From assembly GCA_017163975.1 (NCBI GenBank), contig JAFFSR010000394.1, positions 684,501 to 748,500 of the forward strand: a stretch of 64,000 nucleotides of DNA. The letters run 5' to 3'. The position numbers and the translations under genes are program-made. Shown piece after piece: positions 44,998 through 55,069 of this stretch. Under the pieces are notes generated by a model that was given only the letters and a program-made list of their open reading frames with translations, had not been told where the DNA came from and searched no databases. Position 1 is the first letter of the stretch. Each line of letters begins with the position of its first letter. This DNA comes from Anastatus disparis (lineage: Eukaryota > Arthropoda > Insecta > Hymenoptera > Eupelmidae).

Positions 44998-45120
44998 TAT
45001 TAGCTGTAGAGCTATGGATTCGTAATCTCGAGATCACAAATTCCAAGGCTGATACAAGCACCACTGTACGTTGCATGTGCTTTGTTCACGAACGCACTGA
45101 CGATCTCCGCCGCTAATTAG
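44998..45120 (+). mobile_element. Possible tRNA-derived SINE fragment
   Basis: TTAGCTGTAGAGCTATGGAT resembles the D-arm/A-box of a tRNA, followed by an anticodon-arm-like segment GGATTCGTAATCTCGAGATC and a degraded T-arm. The body after it is GC-richer than its surroundings. Too degenerate for a tRNA gene. Confidence 0.35.
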
Positions 45121-45294
45121 CATCGCAATCATAGTTGAAATACAGCGACGTTACATAAAATTTAAAAAAAGTCAAGTATATTGTTCTCGTTTTGATTATA
45201 AAATACCGACATTACAGGTTCCTACATTTATCATTCTTAATCCAAAAATTGTAAAAATATCTCATTATGATTTGGAAAAAAAAGTTTCTTTTAG

Positions 45295-45540
45295 CGATTA
45301 TGAAAAATAAATTTGTAAGCTTTTTTTAGCAACAACAAACAATATATTTGTATGCTTATATGAAGTTTTTTTAGCGACAACAAACAATAAATCTTTATGT
45401 TTTTTATAAGCTTTTTTTATCGACAACAAATAATAAATCTGTACGCTTTTATAAGCTTTTTTTCTAGCGACAACAAATAATAGATCTGTACGCTTCAGCG
45501 ACAATAAGAAATGAATTTGTAAGCTTTTAAAGCTTTTAAT
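45295..45540. repeat. Minisatellite with ~55-60-bp units
   Basis: Four to five imperfect units with core GCGACAACAAATAATAAATC followed by TGTACGCTTTTATAAGCTTT. The minus-strand frame stays open and encodes a repeated DLLFVVAKK-type peptide, an effect of the repeat and not a gene. Confidence 0.75.
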
Positions 45541-45789
45541 GCAGCCATATATTTTTATGCTGATCTCAAGGCCAGAAATCTTTTATTAAGATGAATATTT
45601 AAATATATTATTTCTAGTTTAAAAAAAAACATGTTTCATTTAAATATAAGTGTTAATAAATTACCTATTGATATTGAGCTAAATTCATTTTGTAATTTAT
45701 AATTTACTTCTGTAATTAGTAAATTTTTTTAATAATAAAAATAAAGATACAATATATAAAAATAAAAATATTATATATTCATCTGAATA

Positions 45790-46195
45790 AAGGAAATGCA
45801 GAGAGGAAGCTTAGTATTATTAATTAGTTATGCTTGCAATTATATCAATGAAATATTAATAATAATAATTTTTTTTGCCCTAGGCCGCAAAATGACCATT
45901 TTGCGTCCTACGGAAAAACTTTAAATGTCTCGGCCTCGGGACAAAAAAATAGTATATTAGACCATGGATGCATATTGATCATCCTAGCTCGTGCAACTTT
46001 CGAGGCCTCGCTACGCTCGGCCCCAAAAGTTCGCACTCGCCGAGAATGATCAATATGCATCCATGGTCAATAATGTACTATTTTTTCATTATTAAAATTC
46101 AATATTAGAATATAAATGAAATGCAGCGAAAAAACTTTATATTATTAATTAGTTACAGTTACAATTATAATAATAAAATATTACTAATTATAATA
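45790..46195. repeat. Palindromic MITE flanked by a ~90-bp direct duplication
   Basis: Core inverted repeat at about 45,949-46,082: TAGTATATTAGACCATGGAT and CATCCATGGTCAATAATGTACTA, enclosing a GC-rich palindromic centre (CTTTCGAGGCCTCGCTACGC). Flanking segments 45,790-45,870 and 46,107-46,190 (AAATGCAG, TATTATTAATTAGTTA, CAATTATA) are direct duplicates of each other. Confidence 0.6.
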
Positions 46196-46204
46196 ATATT
46201 CAAT

Positions 46205-46235
46205 TACTTATAATTGTTAATATAACTAAGAACAA

Positions 46236-46287
<52 letters not shown>

Positions 46288-46557
46288 TTGTTCTTAGTTA
46301 TATACGCAACTTGGGCGTATTAACAACGAATTTCAAAAACACCTAATCGCAAGAGGTAGAATCGTTATACTTCTTATTATGTTTTGGGCTCCTGATACTT
46401 TTCATTATGTTTGTATCACTAATTCTCTATATTTATTGATTCGATACCTCGGTAATGTTATGTAATGGAAGTAAATATATATTATATCTAAAATATAATT
46501 ACCAATTCCAATTCATGGCTTATTTGTCCATCATTTGCATATCATCTGCATATGATT

Positions 46558-46602
<45 letters not shown>
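46205..46602. repeat. Right Maverick inverted-repeat region with two (TA)n tracts
   Basis: A (TA)n tract at 46,240-46,284 is flanked on both sides by inverted copies of AACTAAGAACAACTG / CAGTTGTTCTTAGTT, making a large hairpin. The right-hand copy continues into the Maverick inverted repeat (to about 46,420 recognisably). A second (TA)n is at 46,559-46,602. Confidence 0.75.
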
Positions 46603-46605
<3 letters not shown>

Positions 46606-46654
46606 AATATAAGAATGTATATATTTTATACAGATTTTTGTGTACACGTGTATG

Positions 46655-46696
46655 TATTATGTATGTATGTATGTATGTATGTATAGACATAAATAT

Positions 46697-46761
<65 letters not shown>

Positions 46762-46800
46762 TTATACATACACATATTTTTTATTTTATAATAATAAAAT
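46655..46800. repeat. (TGTA)n and (GA)n microsatellites
   Basis: A short TATG array (46,655-46,685) is followed by ~58 bases of (GA)n at 46,699-46,757. Confidence 0.9.
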
Positions 46801-46904
46801 AGGGAAAAGAGAGAGAGAGAAAGACGTTTCTCACGCTATAATTTTAAGTTTCACAAAATCAGCACCCGTACGTACGTCTTGGAGAGTGAGATTCCTTACG
46901 TTAA

Positions 46905-47275
46905 AATTTTTAATTTTATAACGTCAGCACTCTAACATACGTCTTTTTCATAAAATTGATTGCAAAAAGACTCAGATTAACAATCTTAGCATGAGAATGG
47001 TATGTGATTTTTTATTAATTATGATTATTTGAACTTTGTTTTAAAATATTTTTTTCAAATTTTATAACATCAGCACCCTAACATACGTCTTTTTCATGAA
47101 ATTGATTGCAAAAAGAATCAGATTAACAATCTTAGCGTGAGAATGGTATGTGATTTTTTATTAATTATGATTATTTTAACTTCATTTTAAAATATGCTTC
47201 TCAAAATATACTTATTAATATTCTCCTGCAAAGAGTATCAAGTTGCTATTCGTAGTGTGAGAATGGTATATAATA
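46905..47275. repeat. Tandem repeat with 146-bp period
   Basis: Two well-matched units beginning with CAGCACTCTAACATACGTCT (46,925) and CAGCACCCTAACATACGTCT (47,071), each with GATTGCAAAAAGA and TGAGAATGGTATGTGATTTT, plus a degenerate third unit. Confidence 0.8.
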
Positions 47276-47409
47276 TTTTTATTTTTCGATAGAAGAAGTT
47301 AGGCTATTAAGGGGTGAAGATTCGACTTCAATGTCAGTCCTCATCGAAATTCCGGGCAGAAAGGTTGTTCTACAATGTGGGTCTAGGTCGGGATGTGTTT
47401 CCAATAGTG

Positions 47410-47585
47410 ATCAGCTGGTAAGCAATTATTATGTGGCACTTTGGACCAAGGTTAAATACTGTGGGATACAATGTGTGAATGGTTGTGTATGTCTGCAACA
47501 GTAGTTACCTGGTAAGCAATTTTTATGTGGCACTTTGGACCAAGGTTAAATCCTGTGGGATACAATGTGTGAATACCTATGTATG
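47410..47585 (+). repeat. Tandem duplication (~90-bp units)
   Basis: GGTAAGCAATTATTATGTGG and GGTAAGCAATTTTTATGTGG each precede CACTTTGGACCAAGGTTAAA and GTGGGATACAATGTGTGAAT. Confidence 0.8.
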
Positions 47586-47744
47586 TATACAATCGGGGTG
47601 TGTTTATGTATGCGTATATTACTCTATCTACAGCTATGTATATTACTTCATTTTTAAGGTCATCGACCTTGAATTATTAATGTTCGAATAAAATTTAATA
47701 ATAAATTTTATCATCTATGTCTGAGAGGCATTATGTGCTGTCAT

Positions 47745-47870
47745 AACAACATCCTCACACCATTTCCTCAGAGGTCATTGACCCTATGGTCAGTAACCTT
47801 TGGGGTGGTAGAGTGGGGGTTGGTTTTGACGGTCCATAGTGCCCCAATAACTACTGATATATATTAATTA
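47745..47870 (+). repeat. Dispersed ~150-bp repeat, copy B
   Basis: Diverged copy of the repeat at 41,810-41,965, same orientation, with TCAGAGGTCATTGACCC, GGTCAGTAACCTTTG and TTTGACGGTCCAT. Confidence 0.7.
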
Positions 47871-47999
47871 GTAGATAGTAATTAAAATAAATAAGTAGGT
47901 TATAATTAAAAAGAATTTAATACAAGCTGTATATATATAAAAGAGTGTGAGATCTCAACATATTTTCATCTATTCTATCTATTTAATATAACAATATAT

Positions 48000-49701
48000 T
48001 TACTCAGACAATATAAAGAAATGTGTTGTCAGACGTAATTTGATGAAGTAGAAAACCGATTGTATATCTTGTGCGTTTTCGGCTTTTAGAATGTTTAAAA
48101 TATTGTTCTCTGTAATAAATTTGTTTCTGCATACTTTGTATTGAGGACATAATTTGAGAATATGTTCTAGTGTTTCTTGTTGATTTAAGTAACAAACTAA
48201 ACATGGTTCTAGTTCTAGAATTTTGTAGGATATGTTTTTTATCTTGAATAGTAGAATGTGTAGACCTGACACTCTGCTTTGCGCGAGTGCTTTAATTTGA
48301 GCTATGAGTATAGGGAGTCGCAAATAAGGTTAACATCCTGATTAATCCTTATTTTTAATCAGTTTGTACATAGGGTTATATCTCGAGTTTTGTACTCTGT
48401 AATTATCTTTTTCAGTTATTGATTTTGAGCACTTTGTCAATATTTGTGGTATAGCTGCCTTGCTTTGGCTCAATTCTGTATCCCTTAAACTCCGACATCC
48501 GTTAATTTTTTGCAGTTTCTTTTGTCTACCATCTTTACTGACTACCAAGATTTTAGTTTTATCTGTGTTTACTTCAAGGTTGTTTAATTTACAGTACTGG
48601 AAGAGTGTGTTCATTTTTTCTTGTAAGTTAATGACGTTGTTGAATAGTATTATCAAGTCATCTGCAAATAGTAATGTTTCCATTTTATCTTCAATATCAC
48701 GATGATCATTCTCTTTAAAGAAAAAAGCTATATCCTGTATAAGTATAGAGAACATGGTTGGGCTTAGAGAGTATTCTTGTAGAATACCTTGCGTTACGTC
48801 AATTTCTTCTAATTTTACACCATTGTTTACAACTCTCATAGTTACTTTTTCATGCAAATCTTTTAAAACTCTAATATACTTAGTGGTTATGCCTGCTTGA
48901 TACAATTTTTCCCACATTATACTATGTGATATAGAGTTAAAAGCCCGTTTAAAATTGATAAATGCAACATAGAATTTGCCACCAGCTTTAAATAAATTTA
49001 ATGCAATTTTGGCGTTGAGACAGAATATGTTGTCTTTACAAGAGCGGTTTTTTCTAAAGCCGCATTGGGCTTCTGGTAGAATTGCGTTGCTCTCACACCA
49101 AGCATTAAATCTCTTAGCTATTGTGCTTGTGAAGATCTTAGTTAGAGTAATAGCTAACGTTTTACCTTGATGGTTCATTGGATCTATTGTATCGCCTTTT
49201 TTATACAAAAGAATTATTTCTGATTGGCACCAATCTTTAGGGACTTGTCCTGTATCCAATATTGTGTTAAATAATCTCGTTATCAATGACGGGTGGGATA
49301 CTGGTATCATCGAGTTCTGGTGGTGTCATGTCGTCGAGCAGTGAGTGATAGTTATCACCTTCATGTGGGTTCCATCTTAGTACGTCTATCACATTCTCGC
49401 GAACCTCTCTCCTGATTAAACTGGGAGTATGTTTCAGGTTTAGACAATCTCTAATTTGAAGATGATCTGATTCATCTGCACATAGTATATCGAAATCATT
49501 AATTAGCCATAGATCCCCCCAATTCATCCATATCATATCCAACGTTGAACATCCTCTTTTGCTTAAAAAAGTTATTTCGCTTTTTAAGTCAGATCGAATG
49601 CGACCATTTAGTACTGCGCGTCCCAGTTTCTCGAAAACATCCACCAATCGCTGCCCATTTGAATTTGGGTGCTTATCCATAGTACTTCTTAGACACGTCA
49701 A
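48000..49701 (-). pseudogene. Reverse transcriptase ORF2 of element B (C-terminal two thirds)
   Basis: The endonuclease tail reads HPNSNGQRLVDVFEKLGRAV and LSKRGCSTLDMIW. The reverse transcriptase follows: QVPKDWCQSEIILLYKKGD, AQCGFRKNRSCKDNIF, then YVAFINFKRAFNSISHS, where the catalytic motif A Asp is Asn, and TLLFADDLIILF, with the active-site Asp pair intact. The C-terminal part has CLVCYLNQQETLEHILKLCP, a CCHC-type knuckle. Frames change between the endonuclease, reverse transcriptase and knuckle pieces. The lost Asp and frameshifts make it inactive. Confidence 0.85.
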
Positions 49702-49740
49702 GATGGTGTCTTTTATTAATTCGGCATCAAGATGGTTGAG

Positions 49741-51655
49741 TTAGATTAGATTAGATTAGATTAGATATTGTTTATTTTGTATTATAATTACAAAAAAGCG
49801 TGAAAAATTACAAATAAAGTTGAAAAAATACATAAAAATACTTTAAATAGCCTTGTACATATAAAATCAAAATAGTACAGTATGATATCACAGTCATAAA
49901 ACATAATAGAGATAGTAATACTGTAATAGTAAGTCAATAAATTAAATAAAAGCGATATCACAGATAACACGAATAAATACACGCAAAAAGTATAAATAAT
50001 ATAATTAAAAATCAGTCTCAATATCTATCAGTCAAAATAATTACATAAAATCAAGCGTGTAAAGAGCGCAGTCGAAATATCAGCAGTATACAGTAAGTTG
50101 AAATCACAGCAAGTTGAATGTACAGTAATATACAAGTCAATCTGATAAAAATATAATCATTCACTCTATGCACACACATCCTACATACACGCCAATAAAT
50201 ACAATCATGCCTTAAATCTATAAAGGGTACATCACATAATAAATTAACACATATGATATAGTCCGAAAATAATACTGTTTAATCGAGGTCGAGTAAAAAC
50301 CTCCTCAGAGCGGCTTTAAACCTGCCGATTGATGGAAGATTTTTAATATCAGCAGGTAGGGAGTTCCAAAAATGCGCACCTTGAACTTGAAAGGAATTTC
50401 TTCCAGTCTCAGTGCGCATGAAGGGCACCGCAAGATCTTTAATCTCACCCCTAGTGGTCGCTCTGGGTATATATCTAGTGAAGAGACCCACTAGATATTC
50501 GGGAGTATTCATACGTACGATTTTGTACATAGGTACAGCCATAAAATACTGTCTCCTCGAATCAGTACGTAGCCAACCCAAAGCATGTCTATGGGGAGAG
50601 ATGTGATCACCCATTCTCACGCCTAATACATATCTCACACATGAATTTTGCATTGTCTGTAGCCGTCTTCGTAACTCCTGCGAAGCATCGAGCAAAACCA
50701 CTGAGCAATAATCAAGATGTGGAAACAGCAGGGCGGTTTGCGAGCTGCTTACGCAGAGCCTCAGTGGTGTACCGACGGAAAAACCGCAGGCTATAAATCA
50801 CTCTATTGAATTTTTTAGTCAGCATATTAATATGCGGTTCCCACGACAGTTTAGAGTCAAGTACAACACCAAGGCTCGTAACGGTGTCAGAGAAAGGAAT
50901 ACCGATACCGCTCCCTAGGTCAATCGTCCTTGGCTCACCCGAATAAAAATTTTTAATAAAACGATTACTTCCAAAGATGATCGCCTTTGTTTTACTAGCA
51001 TTTAAAGTGAGAGAAACACCAGCAGCCCACCCCGACACCGCCCTGGCCGCCCTCTGTAAAATACGAATCCCCTCGTCCACATCATCATAAGGGACCTGTG
51101 TATAAATTTGAAGATCATCCGCATACAGCAGATGCCCGACGCAACCAGAGTCCAGTGCGTCACGTACGTCATTTATGTAAAGGCAAAACAACAGAGGCCC
51201 CAGCACCGAACCCTGAGGTACTCCTAGATTGGTTGTTAGCCAATTCGATTCCTCCTTCAAATGTGTGGAAACCATTTGTTTCCTACCTAATAAATAGGAG
51301 TTAATCCATCCGAGTGCGGCCCTGGAGAACTCCATCGATCTAAGCCTCGCAAGAAGTTTGGAGGGAGAGATCGTGTCGAATGCCTTACTAAAGTCAAAAA
51401 GTAGCAGTAACGTGACAAGTTTCCTGTCTAGACCTGATCTTATATCGTCCGTAAGCTTAAGTACAGCAGTCTGCGTAGAATGGTTTTTCCTGAAGCCCGT
51501 CTGCATAGGATCGAGCAATTTTTTGGATGTAATGTACTCCCGCAGTTGGTCATGGGCGATCTTCTCAAGAACCTTTGAAAGAAAACATAAGATGGCTATA
51601 GGCCTAAAATCTTTTGGTTGCTTAGGTGCAGCACACTTTTTCAATGGTATAATAC
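49741..51655 (-). mobile_element. 5'-truncated non-LTR retrotransposon C nested in element B
   Basis: On the minus strand it begins within the reverse transcriptase at RIIPLKKCAAPKQPKDFRPI, contains the remainder of ORF2, a ~500-bp 3' UTR and ends with five ATCTA-type pentamer repeats (49,741-49,766). 5' truncation plus a simple-repeat 3' tail is typical of target-primed reverse transcription. On both sides the sequence is endonuclease of element B. Target duplication not clear. Confidence 0.85.
50279..50701 (-). pseudogene. C-terminal part of element C ORF2
   Basis: Begins VVLLDASQELRRRLQTMQNS, continues with YVLGVRMGDHISPHRHALGW and ends AHFWNSLPADIKNLPSI plus ALRRFLLDL, the standard tail of jockey/CR1-type ORF2 proteins. 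It is separated from the reverse transcriptase by a one-base frameshift near 50,730 (the reading LLFPHLDYCS joins the two). Confidence 0.8.
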
Positions 51656-52202
51656 GTGCTTGACCAATACGTGCGTTGAAGTCGCATCCTATAATGATAA
51701 GTAAATCAATATTTTCCGTTCTTAATTCAGCAATTTCCTCTGATAGTAACTCAAGTCTATTTACAAAAAAGTTATTGTAAATATAAACGTTAATTATGAT
51801 TAAATCGAGATTGTTAATCGTACATTTAAATGAGACCCAATTTCCGTTACGATTTAAAAACGAGACAGATTTTACTATTTCTTTGTTATACAAAATTAGC
51901 GAGCCGTCACTTGCTCTGCCTGTTGATTTTTCTTTTATAGCTAAACCTAGTTTAGTTTCAAATTTTTCGAATGATGTAGGAAGAGTCAGATTATTTTTGT
52001 ACACCCATGTTTCATTTAAACAAATAATAGCGTTAGATAAAATGTAAGTGCAAAAATCATCGCATGGCATATTAAAAAGATTTTTTATTTCGTGTATATT
52101 CCAAAAATAAAGACTTATATCGTTAGAATCACTAGAAGTTATATTAACAGTGCATTTACTGAGTACATTTGTGTAATTTAAGTCTACTGTATTTACAGGC
52201 AA
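50712..52202 (-). CDS. Chimeric ORF: endonuclease of element B joined in frame to reverse transcriptase of element C
   Basis: One 496-codon frame without a stop. The N-terminal ~170 residues are an APE-type endonuclease start (YFWNIHEIKNLF, AIICLNETWVYKNN, LLIIIGCDFNARIG). At GCDFNARIG the reading passes directly into RIIPLKKCAAPKQPKDFRPI, the start of a reverse transcriptase from a different element, with LLLFDFSKAFDTI (motif A), GVPQGSVLGPLLF (motif B) and LYADDLQIY (motif C) intact. The endonuclease lacks its C-terminal catalytic residues, which lie beyond the insertion at 49,350-49,701. The join arose by insertion of element C; a biological function is unlikely. Confidence 0.85.
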   Translation of the reverse strand: MPVNTVDLNYTNVLSKCTVNITSSDSNDISLYFWNIHEIKNLFNMPCDDFCTYILSNAIICLNETWVYKNNLTLPTSFEKFETKLGLAIKEKSTGRASDGSLILYNKEIVKSVSFLNRNGNWVSFKCTINNLDLIIINVYIYNNFFVNRLELLSEEIAELRTENIDLLIIIGCDFNARIGQARIIPLKKCAAPKQPKDFRPIAILCFLSKVLEKIAHDQLREYITSKKLLDPMQTGFRKNHSTQTAVLKLTDDIRSGLDRKLVTLLLLFDFSKAFDTISPSKLLARLRSMEFSRAALGWINSYLLGRKQMVSTHLKEESNWLTTNLGVPQGSVLGPLLFCLYINDVRDALDSGCVGHLLYADDLQIYTQVPYDDVDEGIRILQRAARAVSGWAAGVSLTLNASKTKAIIFGSNRFIKNFYSGEPRTIDLGSGIGIPFSDTVTSLGVVLDSKLSWEPHINMLTKKFNRVIYSLRFFRRYTTEALRKQLANRPAVSTS

Positions 52203-52439
52203 AGTATCGACTTTTGTATTTATATTTATACAACTAGCATATTTATTGTCGTTAATACTATCTAACAGGCGTTAGATGGTTGGCGTGTAATCACGTGCAT
52301 GCGTTGGTATAGTATCTGCTTCAGTGTGATCAAACGAATAGCTTTCCTTGTTGATACGCGATTTATTCGTAATTTTTAGGTTATTTAAAATACTTAGTGC
52401 ACAGCTGCTATTATATAATGCATAGTTATGTTTTTTCTT

Positions 52440-52850
52440 TTATCGTAGAGTTTAGTATTGTTAAAGAAAATTTTTCACTAGTCCTTGTCCGTGTATCCAT
52501 TTGTACTGTTTACCGTCGATCGTGATTTTATGGAAACCTAAAGTTACTTTATGGCTTTCTTGTTTTGCTTTATCCGCAGCATTCTTAACTTGCTGCTGTG
52601 CTTCGCGTCCTATACGTGTTCTATCGTTATTGATGCAGATATCGCTACTGTTCAGCTTAAATTATTTCATCACATTAATTTTGCCTGTAAGGTTACTCAT
52701 TTTTACTAAATATAGATCATCATTGTTTTTGACAATTCTAACTACTTCCTCAATTTCGTTTGGTACTCCCAGTTTGTTCTGTAAGAATACTTCAAAATTA
52801 TTAAACACGTTTATTTCGTGAGTTTTAAGACCTTTAAGAGCAGACAGGAG
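52440..52850 (-). pseudogene. ORF1 C-terminal domain of element B
   Basis: A minus-strand frame with one stop reads HEINVFNNFEVFLQNKLGVP, EVVRIVKNNDDLYLVKM, then (after a TAA) NDRTRIGREAQQQVKNAADK and FHKITIDGKQYKWIHGQGLV. The basic C-terminal nucleic-acid-binding domain followed by a gap and the endonuclease ORF on the same strand identifies it as the end of ORF1. The N-terminal part is missing, replaced by the adjoining palindrome. Confidence 0.65.
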
Positions 52851-53215
52851 TAGAATCTGATACTGACCGAGTAAAAATTGAGTTTTTTGTTATTTATTCA
52901 AGTCTTAATCGGTGTATCTTCAAATTAAAGGTTAAGCGCAATAGATATTATTATTATGAACATTTATGCACAAGAAAAAAAATTCTACCGCTTTGTTTTT
53001 AAGAAAAGTAAGGAACGCCGAAGTAAAAGTTTATGTTTATAATATTTTCGCGTTCCTTACTTTTCTCAAAAACAAAGCGGTAGATTTTTTTTTCTTGTGC
53101 ATACATATTTGTAATAACAATGTCTATTGCGCTTAATCTTCGATTTACAGATTCACCGATTAATATTTGAGTAGATAACAAAAATCTCAATTAGAAAAGG
53201 ACAGCGAATCCGGCC
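52851..53215. repeat. Palindromic element (~365 bp)
   Basis: Long inverted repeat centred near 53,030: the arms meet at TAAGGAACGCCGAAGTAAAA ... TTCGCGTTCCTTACTTTTC and extend outwards through CTACCGCTTTGTTTTTAAGA and TTAAGCGCAATAGATATTAT. One arm is partly repeated at 55,680-55,785, so the sequence is dispersed. Probably a foldback MITE. Confidence 0.75.
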
Positions 53216-54722
53216 TGTTCTTAAAAATGAAGTTGTTGCAGCGTTCTTTTCCTTCTTTTTTTTCTTCTTTTATTTCTAGCTTTACTATTCTCTCTGTTAG
53301 CATTCAGCAGAGCTCAGGAACATGTGATTCGACGCCACGCGGGATCAACCAGTTTTAAAAATTAAAGAGTGTATTTTATTAGGATCCGGACAAAATCATC
53401 TATTGAATGATAACGAAATTCAATGCCTTCAATCACTTTTTAATGTACATGATATAACTGAATGCAAAAATTATAAAAAGATGATTTACAAAATTTGTCG
53501 ATACACTTACTTTTACTACTAACGACTGTTATATAGTTATTATAACAGATCTAAAAAACGAACGATTCTGTAATGGATATGAATGATAAAAGATTTGACA
53601 TTATTACTAATTTATGTGCAATTGAATTCAATAATGAATATGATGTTTTTGTCTTTTATAAACTATTATAGCTTTCGCCAATTTCATTTATAGACTGTAC
53701 TGATGTAAGCAATTTCATAAATTAAAAAAAATTTAAATTACAATCCGATCATATTCGTTGTGTACATTATTCAAAGCTACATAGACCATGTACCATAACG
53801 AAAAGCAGAAAATCATATTATTTAAGTTTTTTGGTGAAAGGTGCGATAAATCACCTGATCATTTGACATGATTTGTCACCTGATTTTTCAGGTGATTTAT
53901 CACCTGATTTTTCACCTGCTTTTATTTATAATCTAAATAATTCTATTTGAAAAAAGGATCAAATCAAATAATCAAGATGATAAAAATCTGACATGAATCA
54001 GATATGAATTCTTGAATCTAATTCAAAAAATATATTTTTAATTTGTGCTTTGTAAATTACTTAAAAGTAAAATACTTCTAAAAAAAGAAATATAGAATAT
54101 CTATTTATTGAATGATGTTTTCTGATAGATTTAATATTTTGGTTTTTTTGGTTGATAACGACTAAATGATAGTTTTAAAATCACTGTTTAGGAAGTTAAC
54201 CTGATTTATAACTTAAATAACTATTTCATTTTCCAAATGAAATAATAATCTATCGATCACCTCTACTATTAGTCATACTTTGATCGAGCTTTTATTTTGC
54301 TGGCATTAATTATTTATTTCACATTTCATTTACATTCAAAGAAACAAATAATGATAGTATAACAATTTTAATGTAAAAATCAATCTTTTCATTCTTGTTA
54401 AGAGGTAATTTCTGTACTTTTTAAATTGAAGATTTGACTAATTTTTTTTTTTTTAAATAATAATTGAAATAAAAAAGTAATATTTTGTTTTATTATGAGT
54501 TGTGATTTCATAAACTAAAAAATTTTAATATTATTGTTTTCTTCTGAAGAATCCCATATTTCGGTTTGAATATGTATAAATAAATCATGAAATAGAAAAA
54601 AAATTTTTTGTATATAATATTTGCTCTATGAGAAAACAATTTGTTCTACTTTTCTCTAACATTACGAAGATAATTTTATACAAGGGTATTGAATGGAGAA
54701 AATATATAACATGATGATACAA
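53216..54722. other. AT-rich non-coding DNA
   Basis: No gene. A cluster of CACCTG/CAGGTG words lies at 53,842-53,920, where TCACCTGAT is repeated in both orientations. Otherwise nothing stands out. Confidence 0.45.
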
Positions 54723-54826
54723 AATATCGACGCCCCGTACGAAGAAAAGCACCGTTCAGAAATTCAAATGCAAATTAACATTGGGATTTCTGAACGGTGC
54801 TTTTCTTCGTACGGGGCGTCGATATT
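54723..54826. repeat. Perfect 41-bp-arm hairpin
   Basis: Arms 54,723-54,763 and 54,786-54,826 are exact reverse complements with a 22-base loop (CAAATGCAAATTAACATTGG plus flanks). The outer half of each arm is GC-rich (GACGCCCCGTACGAAG) in an otherwise very AT-rich region. Transcribed in either direction it would form a perfect long hairpin RNA. A tiny young MITE is the main alternative. Confidence 0.85.
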
Positions 54827-55069
54827 ATGTTTCGCTTTGCGATTTTTCTAAGATTATTACAAAATCTAATTTTTAAATGAATTCCCTACCGAAAAATATC
54901 AGGTGGCATCTCAAGTGAGATCCGAAATGAGATCTTGGATGAGATCTAACGTTAAAACCTCATGTTTATATTAGAAAATTTTTTTGCGACAGATCTCCGA
55001 TCAGATCTCTGGTAAGATCTCAAGCACAAAATAATGTCTATTAAGCTGGCAAAGCCACTTAATAAGCCC

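Larger units (their letters stand above)
26400..46600 (+). mobile_element. Maverick/Polinton copy 2 (adintovirus-like endogenous virus, ~20 kb, inactivated)
   Basis: The left terminal region (about 26,590-26,822) and the right (about 46,284-46,420) are inverted copies: AATACGCCCAAGTTGCGTAT with ACTAAGAACAAC on the left and GTTGTTCTTAGTTATATACG on the right. Between them lie hallmark genes: DNA polymerase B, packaging ATPase, DDE integrase with chromodomain, minor and major capsid proteins and adenain-like protease. Length and gene set fit Polintons/adintoviruses, which encode virions and integrate with their own integrase. Most large genes are broken by stops or frameshifts, so this is a fossil copy. 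The rightmost ~4.5 kb has no genes and contains later insertions. Outer boundaries are approximate. Confidence 0.9.
47990..52850 (-). mobile_element. Decayed non-LTR retrotransposon B (with a nested element)
   Basis: Minus-strand parts occur in the normal order: ORF1 C-terminal domain (52,440-52,850), endonuclease N-terminal part (about 51,665-52,270), endonuclease C-terminal part (49,350-49,701), reverse transcriptase (48,342-49,310) and a C-terminal zinc-knuckle region (48,000-48,323). A second retrotransposon (49,741-51,655) is inserted in the middle of the endonuclease. The 5' part of ORF1 is replaced by a palindrome. Several frameshifts and stops; inactive. Confidence 0.8.

Noticed and set aside
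44998..45050. tRNA gene with CGT anticodon
   Set aside because: Stems do not close properly and the T-arm is degraded; at most a tRNA-derived SINE.
45295..45540. CRISPR-like spaced repeats
   Set aside because: Units are imperfect, spacers are themselves repetitive and the context is eukaryotic; it is a minisatellite.
46455..46802. 115-codon ORF with Ile-Tyr and Arg-Glu repeats
   Set aside because: Translation of (TA)n and (GA)n microsatellites.
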